Shown piece by piece: positions 58,660-64,000 of a stretch of 64,000 bases of DNA (its first letter is position 1; each line of letters begins with the position of its first letter). The notes under the pieces were generated by a model that searched no databases, was not told where the DNA came from, and saw nothing but the letters and a program-made list of their open reading frames with translations. A program made the position numbers and the translations under genes. The stretch covers positions 50,320 through 114,319 of the forward strand of contig JALHRP010000006.1 of NCBI GenBank assembly GCA_022841365.1. The letters are read 5' to 3'. The stretch comes from Chitinophagaceae bacterium (lineage in GTDB: Bacteria > Bacteroidota > Bacteroidia > Chitinophagales > Chitinophagaceae).

Positions 58660-58775
58660 TTGTGCCACCCCATAGGTGGGAAGGCGGTTTGATTTTTTGA
58701 AATTTTTTTTCATAGAATTGCGCCAAATTTTTAAGATAAAAACTTACTTAATTAAAAACCAAAAAATCAATTGTC
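58660..58775 (+). promoter_or_regulatory. host leader of the exbB operon at the prophage junction
   Basis: TTTG near 58688 and TAGAATTG near 58714 resemble the Bacteroidetes TTTG...TAnnTTTG promoter with one mismatch and about 21 bases of spacing. The prophage end is only about 30 bases upstream, so insertion lies just outside the core promoter. Confidence 0.4.
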
Positions 58776-59633
58776 ATGGCTGAAACAAAACCAACTGCAG
58801 CAAAGGCTGCATCTTCAGTTCAAGCGAAACAAAGCAGCAATGCTATTTCATGGGTTGCTCCTGTTGTGTGTATTCTTGCCGGTTATTCTATCTGGCGTTT
58901 TATTTTAGGTGCGTCTAGCGGATTTGCTGAGCCCGATAACAGCGGTGCATGGTTTTGGCCAAAACACCATAAGCCAATTGGTGCGTTAAATGCCATCTAT
59001 GAAGGTGGTATCATTGTACCATTTCTGATTGGTTTATTCTTAATGGTAATTGTATTTTCTATTGAGCGTTACCTCACTATCCGTAAAGCAATGGGCGCAG
59101 GAAGTGCTACAGATTTTATCCGTAAAGTTCAATACCACCTTGCTAATAAAAATGTAGATGCTGCTCTGGCAGAATGTGATAAGCAAAAAGGTTCTGTAGG
59201 TAATGTAATGAAAGCGGGTCTTAAAAAATACCGTGAAATGATTACAGCTACGGATGTTGATCATGAACAAAAAGTACAGGCCATTCAAAAAGAAGTAGAA
59301 GAAGCTACAGCTTTGGAATTGCCGATGCTTTCTAAAAACCTGGTATTCTTATCTACCATTACATCACTTGGTACGTTGATCGCCCTGTTAGGTACGGTAT
59401 TGGGTATGATCCGTTCATTTGCGTCTCTTGGTAAAGAAGGCGGCGGCGGTGATGCAGGTGCATTGGCGATTGGTATCTCTGAGGCCCTGTATAATACAGC
59501 ATTGGGTATCGGTACTTCTTCTTTTGCCCTCATAATGTACAACGTGTTTACAACAAAGATTGACTCGATCACTTACGGTATTGATGAAACAAGCTTTACA
59601 TTAACTCAAAGTTTTGGATCTCAGTACAAGTAA
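58776..59633 (+). CDS. exbB: ExbB/TolQ-type proton channel protein
   Basis: The protein has 285 residues. Ala/Thr-rich start, then membrane helices near 26-46, 70-92, 180-205 and 225-250. The MotA/TolQ/ExbB motif spans STITSLGTLIALLGTVLGM and GISEALYNTALGIGTSSFAL. ExbB with ExbD uses the proton gradient to drive TonB. First gene of the exbB-exbD-exbD-tonB cluster. Confidence 0.9.
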   Translation: MAETKPTAAKAASSVQAKQSSNAISWVAPVVCILAGYSIWRFILGASSGFAEPDNSGAWFWPKHHKPIGALNAIYEGGIIVPFLIGLFLMVIVFSIERYLTIRKAMGAGSATDFIRKVQYHLANKNVDAALAECDKQKGSVGNVMKAGLKKYREMITATDVDHEQKVQAIQKEVEEATALELPMLSKNLVFLSTITSLGTLIALLGTVLGMIRSFASLGKEGGGGDAGALAIGISEALYNTALGIGTSSFALIMYNVFTTKIDSITYGIDETSFTLTQSFGSQYK

Positions 59634-59698
59634 TTTGTACTGCTGATTTTGTGGATTTTGAATGAAATTGAATCTATCATAACAAAACTGTTCAAGTA

Positions 59699-60370
59699 AT
59701 GCCTAAACTTAAAATAGCCAGGAAGAGTACATGGGTGGATATGACGGCCTTTGTGGACGTAGCATTCCTCATCCTGTCTTTCTTCATGCTGGCAACTAAA
59801 TTCAAGCCACCAGAAGTGGTGAAGATTGAGAATCCAAAATCGGTTTCTTCAGAAAATCAGCCCGAGAAAGATGTGTTTAAGGTTTCTTTTGACAAAGAAG
59901 GGCGTGTTTTTGTAAGCTTTAGTTCTGATCAGGATGGAAAGGAAAAAGCACAGTTAACAGCCGAAGTGTTAAGCCGTCAGAAAGGGTTGGGTTTAACACC
60001 TGCAGAAATTTCAAACTTTATTAAATTTTCTGTTGGTGGTATTGGTGTACCTGTAACGCAGTTAAAGAGCTTTTTGAATTTAACCGATGATCAGTACAAA
60101 TCGTTTAAGCAGCCGGGTATTCCTGTACAGGACACACTCAATAATCAGTTAAACGATTACCTGAATGCGTTGCTCACAGGCACCGGTGGCCGCAAACCTG
60201 AAAACGTGATGTTAAACGGAGATAACGGAACAACCTATCCTTACTTTAAGAATGTGCTTGCCGCATTTAAAAAGAACGGTATCTTCTCCTTTAAACTCAT
60301 CACTTCTCTGGAAGGCGTGCCTGCTGGAACACCATTGTACAAGAAGCGTAAAGAACAGCAAACGAAGTAA
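59699..60370 (+). CDS. exbD: ExbD-type protein, long form
   Basis: The protein has 223 residues. STWVDMTAFVDVAFLILSFF contains the essential aspartate of the single membrane helix (about residues 13-32). The periplasmic part is longer than in ExbD, with an insert FSVGGIGVPVTQLKSFLNLT in the middle. Bacteroidetes often carry two unequal ExbD proteins after ExbB. Confidence 0.88.
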   Translation: MPKLKIARKSTWVDMTAFVDVAFLILSFFMLATKFKPPEVVKIENPKSVSSENQPEKDVFKVSFDKEGRVFVSFSSDQDGKEKAQLTAEVLSRQKGLGLTPAEISNFIKFSVGGIGVPVTQLKSFLNLTDDQYKSFKQPGIPVQDTLNNQLNDYLNALLTGTGGRKPENVMLNGDNGTTYPYFKNVLAAFKKNGIFSFKLITSLEGVPAGTPLYKKRKEQQTK

Positions 60371-60401
60371 ACATCATTGTTCATTTTAAATAACAAACGC
60401 T

Positions 60402-60956
60402 ATGGGAGCAGATGTATCAGCACCGGATAGTGGGGGTCATAAGAAAGGCCCGGGGGTCAAAAAACAGACAAGAAAAGATACCAAGGTGGACATGACACCA
60501 ATGGTGGATCTTGGGTTTTTGCTCATCACGTTCTTCGTTTTCACTACCACAATGAGTACGCCAAAAGCGTTTAAACTCAATGTGCCCGATGATTCGGCAA
60601 AGGATGAAGAAAAGAGTGAAGCAAAAGCATCAGGTGCGTTTACTGTTTTGCTGAGTAAAGAAAATCACGTGTATTATTATGAAGGTCAGTTAGCTCCGGA
60701 CGGATCTAATTTCAAATCTTCTAATTTTAAAGATATCCGTGCAGAAATACTCAGGAAAAAAGCAAATACACCTGAAAAAGATCTGGTGGTGATTATTAAG
60801 CCAAACGAATCAGCCGTTTATAAAAACGTAGTAGATATGCTGGATGAAATGCAGATTGCTGAAATTAAGCGATATGCAGTTGTAGATATTTTTCCCGGTG
60901 AAGTTGATCTGATCAACGCAACTGAAGGAGGTGCACCACCTCCCGGCGGAAAATAG
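60402..60956 (+). CDS. exbD: ExbD-type protein
   Basis: The protein has 184 residues. A basic Gly-rich start is followed by DTKVDMTPMVDLGFLLITFF with the channel aspartate (about residue 37), then a periplasmic domain with DLVVIIKPNESAVYKNVVDM. The C-terminus is Gly/Pro-rich. Confidence 0.9.
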   Translation: MGADVSAPDSGGHKKGPGVKKQTRKDTKVDMTPMVDLGFLLITFFVFTTTMSTPKAFKLNVPDDSAKDEEKSEAKASGAFTVLLSKENHVYYYEGQLAPDGSNFKSSNFKDIRAEILRKKANTPEKDLVVIIKPNESAVYKNVVDMLDEMQIAEIKRYAVVDIFPGEVDLINATEGGAPPPGGK

Positions 60957-61008
60957 TTTATGGAAAATTAACGTCCACGCATCTCATTCATAACACAACG
61001 GATCATTT

Positions 61009-61836
61009 ATGGAAGTAAATAAAATTTTAAGCGCCGATTTCCTCGACATCCTCTTTGAAGGAAGAAACAAGGATTATGGTGCTTATGAACTCAGAAAAAA
61101 TTATCAGAAAAGGTTAACCACCGCTCTGTTAATTACCGCAGGTGTTGCACTGCTTATTTTCATTGCAGTAATTGTAGGAAGAAGCGTTGGCACCGGCGAT
61201 AAAAATAAAGTAAAGGTGAGCGATGTAAACCTGGAGAATATTAAACAGGAAGAACAGCAGAAAATTGAGCCACCACCTCCGCCTCCTCCAAAACAGGAGC
61301 CGCCAAAAATTGAAATTCAGAAATTTACTCCTCCAAAAATTGTGGAGGATGAAAAATTTGAAGAAAAAAATGAGGTAAAAGAGCAGGAAGTAATTACCAA
61401 CGTAGGTAAAATTGACCAGGAAGGTATTAAAGATCCCGAGGTTGTAAATCCGCCTAAAGTGGAGCAGGAAACAAAAGTTGTAGAAGCTCCCAAGGAAGAT
61501 GAAAACCAGGTGTTCACCAAAGTGGAAGTGGAAGCACAGTTCCCCGGTGGTGAGGGTAAATGGAATCAGTATGTACAACGTGAAGTTGAAAAGAACATTG
61601 ATGATTTAACAGATGATGGACAGGCAGGTACATGTGAAGTTCAATTTATTGTGGATAAAGAAGGTAATGTAAGCAGCGTGGAAGCATTAACCATGAAAGG
61701 TTCTAAATTAGCTGAGGTTGCAGTAAATGCAATTAAGCGTGGACCGAAATGGGTTCCTGCCATCCAGAATGGCCGTCAGGTGAAAGCATGGCGCCGTCAG
61801 AAAATTACGTTCCGTCTTCCTGACGAACAACCGTAG
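61009..61836 (+). CDS. tonB: TonB energy transducer
   Basis: The protein has 275 residues. The Bacteroidetes-type cytoplasmic start has FEGRNKDYGAYELRKNYQKR. One membrane helix (about 38-58), then a Pro/Lys/Glu-rich periplasmic spacer (IEPPPPPPPKQEPP) and a C-terminal TonB domain (GQAGTCEVQFIVDKEGNVSS, KWVPAIQNGRQVKAWRRQKI). It links the ExbB/ExbD motor to outer-membrane transporters. Confidence 0.93.
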   Translation: MEVNKILSADFLDILFEGRNKDYGAYELRKNYQKRLTTALLITAGVALLIFIAVIVGRSVGTGDKNKVKVSDVNLENIKQEEQQKIEPPPPPPPKQEPPKIEIQKFTPPKIVEDEKFEEKNEVKEQEVITNVGKIDQEGIKDPEVVNPPKVEQETKVVEAPKEDENQVFTKVEVEAQFPGGEGKWNQYVQREVEKNIDDLTDDGQAGTCEVQFIVDKEGNVSSVEALTMKGSKLAEVAVNAIKRGPKWVPAIQNGRQVKAWRRQKITFRLPDEQP

Positions 61837-61868
61837 ACCTTTATCAAGAAGGAATATACAAGCAAACG

Positions 61869-61902
61869 TCCCCATCGGTTTTCCGGTGGGGATTCTTTTT
61901 TC
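61869..61902 (+). terminator. terminator after tonB
   Basis: TCCCCATCGG (61869-61878) and CCGGTGGGGA (61883-61892) form a stem with one G-T pair and a TTTT loop, followed by TTCTTTTTTC. Confidence 0.85.
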
Positions 61903-62022
61903 TGCTGAAGTTTCCATTTTCGCTGAAGTTTTACAGGAACAATAAGTTATTAGGGTTAATCTTCCGGGAGCAGTAGATTTATGGATTTCTCTTTTGCTTT
62001 CATCTAATAAAAAACATTTTTT

Positions 62023-62496
62023 ATGAATGCAATTGAGACAAACAACAGCAAACGAAATTTGCAAATTGATTTTGCCCCAATGGTTGATCTTGGTTTTTTG
62101 CTGATCACATTTTTTGTGTTCACTACACAGCTGCAGCAAAGTAAGGCCTTTGGTTTAAACATGCCGGCAGATGGTACGGGCACAGAAGCAAAACTCTCCA
62201 CTACCATAACATTGCTCATAAAGGAAAATGGGGTGATTGATTATACCGAAGGCAATGAGGAAAAGGTATTGAAAAGCGGAACCGTTGCTCTAAACAACAA
62301 ACCCGGATTAAGAGATCACTTAATTGATAAGCGCAGAAGAATTATTCAGCAACATGGTTCAGATTCAGATTATACCGTCTTAATACAGCCTACAACAGTT
62401 ACCAGTTACAAAGATCTGGTTGATGTACTGGACGAAATGACCATCAACGATATTAAAAAATATGTGCTCATGAAAGATAAACCGGCCAAACAATAA
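62023..62496 (+). CDS. exbD: ExbD-type protein, third copy
   Basis: The protein has 157 residues. NLQIDFAPMVDLGFLLITFF holds the channel aspartate (about residue 23), followed by a periplasmic domain similar to the second ExbD (YTVLIQPTTVTSYKDLVDVL). It lies after the tonB terminator, so it may have its own promoter, and precedes mnmE. Confidence 0.9.
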   Translation: MNAIETNNSKRNLQIDFAPMVDLGFLLITFFVFTTQLQQSKAFGLNMPADGTGTEAKLSTTITLLIKENGVIDYTEGNEEKVLKSGTVALNNKPGLRDHLIDKRRRIIQQHGSDSDYTVLIQPTTVTSYKDLVDVLDEMTINDIKKYVLMKDKPAKQ

Positions 62497-62528
62497 ACTG
62501 TTGCGCTGCAACTGTATAAATTTGCAGC

Positions 62529-63908
62529 ATGCTGGGAAAACTCACAGGCTGGGACGATACCATTGTTGCTTTGGCAACTCCACACGGAATTGGTGCAATA
62601 GGCATCATCAGACTCAGTGGCAGTAAAGCCATTGAAATCGTTAATCAACTTTTTCCGGCAAAAGATTTAAACAAACAAAACTCTCATACCATACATGTAG
62701 GGTTTCTGAAAGAGGACGGAAAGACGCTTGATGAAGTAGTTGTTTCCTTATATAAAAATCCAAGAAGTTATACCGGCGAAGATGTTGTTGAAATCAGTTG
62801 TCATGGTTCACCATATATTCAGGAGCAGGTGATGAATGCAATTGTTGCAAAAGGTGCAAGACTGGCAAAGCCGGGAGAATTTACACAGCGTGCTTTCTTA
62901 AAAGGCAAGCTTGATTTAACCCAAGCCGAAGCGGTTGCAGATTTAATTGCCAGCAATACAGAAGCAAGCCGTAATACGGCTTTACATAATATACGTGGCG
63001 GATTTTCAACCGTATTGCAGGAGTTGAGAGAACAGTTGATTCAGTTTTCTGCATTGATTGAGCTGGAGCTTGACTTCAGTGAAGAAGATGTAGAGTTTGC
63101 AGACCGTACAAAATTTTACAAGCTTATTCATGAGTCACAAAAAATAACAGACGATTTGTTGCAATCGTTTCAACTGGGGAATGTGATTAAGAATGGTGTT
63201 AATGTTGCGATTGTTGGTAAGCCCAACGCAGGGAAATCAACTTTACTGAATACGCTGCTCAATGAAAACCGTGCTATTGTAAGTGAAATTGCAGGTACAA
63301 CAAGAGATACCATTGAAGAAGTGATTAATATTGACGGAATCTTATTCCGCCTGATTGATACGGCCGGCATCAGAGAAAGTACCGATGTAATTGAATTGAT
63401 TGGAGTGGAACGTAGTCTGGAAAAAATGAGCACAGCGGATGTTGTACTTTATTTATTTGATGTAAAGGAAGAATCGCTTCCACTGCTTCAGGCTGCATTA
63501 GCATTGGTGAAAGAGCAAAACAGCAGGTATCTTTTAATTGGTAATAAGGTTGATCAGCTTGGAGAAGAAGTTGCACGGCAAAAATTTACAGGCGAAGATG
63601 TACTGTTCATTTCTGCTAAAGAACATCTGCATATCAATTTACTGAAGCAGCGGCTGGTTGATAAAGTGATTGCAGGTCAGGTCAACACAGAAAATACCAT
63701 TGTTACCAATGCCCGACATTACGAAGCACTAAAAGAAGTGGCATCATCATTGGCAGATATCAGCAAGGGACTTGATGAAAGAATTTCAGGTGATCTGCTG
63801 TCGCTTGATATACGCCGCTGTTTACATTATCTGGGAGAAATAACCGGAGAGATCACTAATGAAGACAGACTGGATTATATTTTCAGTAAGTTTTGTATCG
63901 GAAAGTAA
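62529..63908 (+). CDS. mnmE: tRNA modification GTPase MnmE
   Basis: MnmE (459 aa) with MnmG modifies the wobble uridine of certain tRNAs. N-terminal folate-binding domain (DDTIVALATPHGIGAIGIIR), helical domain, and a central G domain with GKPNAGKST (about 226-234), the DTAGIRES switch and NKVD (about 338-341). The C-terminus ends with the catalytic FCIGK. The last 92 bases of the window hold no gene. Confidence 0.96.
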   Translation: MLGKLTGWDDTIVALATPHGIGAIGIIRLSGSKAIEIVNQLFPAKDLNKQNSHTIHVGFLKEDGKTLDEVVVSLYKNPRSYTGEDVVEISCHGSPYIQEQVMNAIVAKGARLAKPGEFTQRAFLKGKLDLTQAEAVADLIASNTEASRNTALHNIRGGFSTVLQELREQLIQFSALIELELDFSEEDVEFADRTKFYKLIHESQKITDDLLQSFQLGNVIKNGVNVAIVGKPNAGKSTLLNTLLNENRAIVSEIAGTTRDTIEEVINIDGILFRLIDTAGIRESTDVIELIGVERSLEKMSTADVVLYLFDVKEESLPLLQAALALVKEQNSRYLLIGNKVDQLGEEVARQKFTGEDVLFISAKEHLHINLLKQRLVDKVIAGQVNTENTIVTNARHYEALKEVASSLADISKGLDERISGDLLSLDIRRCLHYLGEITGEITNEDRLDYIFSKFCIGK

Positions 63909-64000
63909 TTATATTTCCTTTGTTTTCTAAATGCTTGTTTTTCATAGGTTTTAACTGATTTTCCCTTCTTTTATTTGTTGCCAAACTACTCTTTTTTACT

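Noticed and set aside
61129..61578. A 149-codon - strand Phe-rich frame opposite tonB
   Set aside because: It is the antisense of the Lys/Pro/Glu-rich TonB spacer, which accounts for its Phe/Leu bias.

Overview
The window is a piece of a Bacteroidota chromosome, most likely from the family Chitinophagaceae. The evidence is the Bacteroidetes-type nuo operon with a short NuoG, the DUF5117-type zinc metalloprotease, the ExbB/ExbD/ExbD/TonB cassette, and TAnnTTTG-like promoter elements. An approximately 38.7 kb Mu-like transposable prophage interrupts it. All identifications come from reading sequence and motifs; no database was searched.

Host left arm (1-19.99 kb): the end of nuoE and nuoF-G-H-I-J-K-L-M-N of respiratory complex I, all on the + strand. 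Several intergenic gaps hold palindromic repeats. Then follow a MacB/FtsX-like permease, an exported alpha/beta hydrolase, a class C beta-lactamase-like serine hydrolase, a YqiK/flotillin-like SPFH protein, a small membrane protein and, on the - strand, a large zinc metalloprotease. Host right arm (58.66-64 kb): exbB, exbD, exbD, tonB, a terminator, a third exbD and mnmE.

Prophage (about 19,999-58,659), inserted with its early end to the right. The early block is a CI/LexA-type repressor (+) facing a Ner-like HTH protein, then MuA-type DDE transposase, MuB-type ATPase, a DnaA domain IV-like protein and a Gam-like protein (-). An accessory/middle block follows: HD hydrolase, P-loop ATPase, two paralogous variable proteins, exported proteins, a GemA-like protein and an antirepressor. 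The late genes run in two divergent operons from an operator-rich gap at 38.6 kb. The + operon holds terminase small and large subunits, gp36-like, portal, MuF and MuG-like proteins. The - operon holds protease/scaffold, capsid, holin-like proteins, spanin, endolysin, sheath, tube, tail chaperone with a -1 frameshift, tape measure, baseplate, fibres, and a DNA adenine methylase where Mu carries mom.

The most striking observation is a diversity-generating retroelement (DGR) signature in the middle block. Two adjacent paralogous genes (50134-50499 and 50509-50940) each carry an 81-bp variable repeat. An 81-bp non-coding copy lies just downstream at 50022-50102. Every difference between this copy and either gene falls on an adenine of its sense strand. 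That is the template-repeat/variable-repeat hallmark. No reverse transcriptase is encoded anywhere in the window, so the retroelement would depend on an RT in trans or has lost it. The targets look like small cytoplasmic proteins beside an ATPase gene, not tail fibres.

Other notable items are a MuF protein with a PD-(D/E)XK/CdiA-like C-terminal nuclease, a unimolecular spanin candidate, a tRNA-like structure wrapped round a terminator before the sheath gene, a pseudoknot-capable palindrome at the prophage right end, and a GC-rich palindromic repeat inserted in frame in the GemA-like gene.
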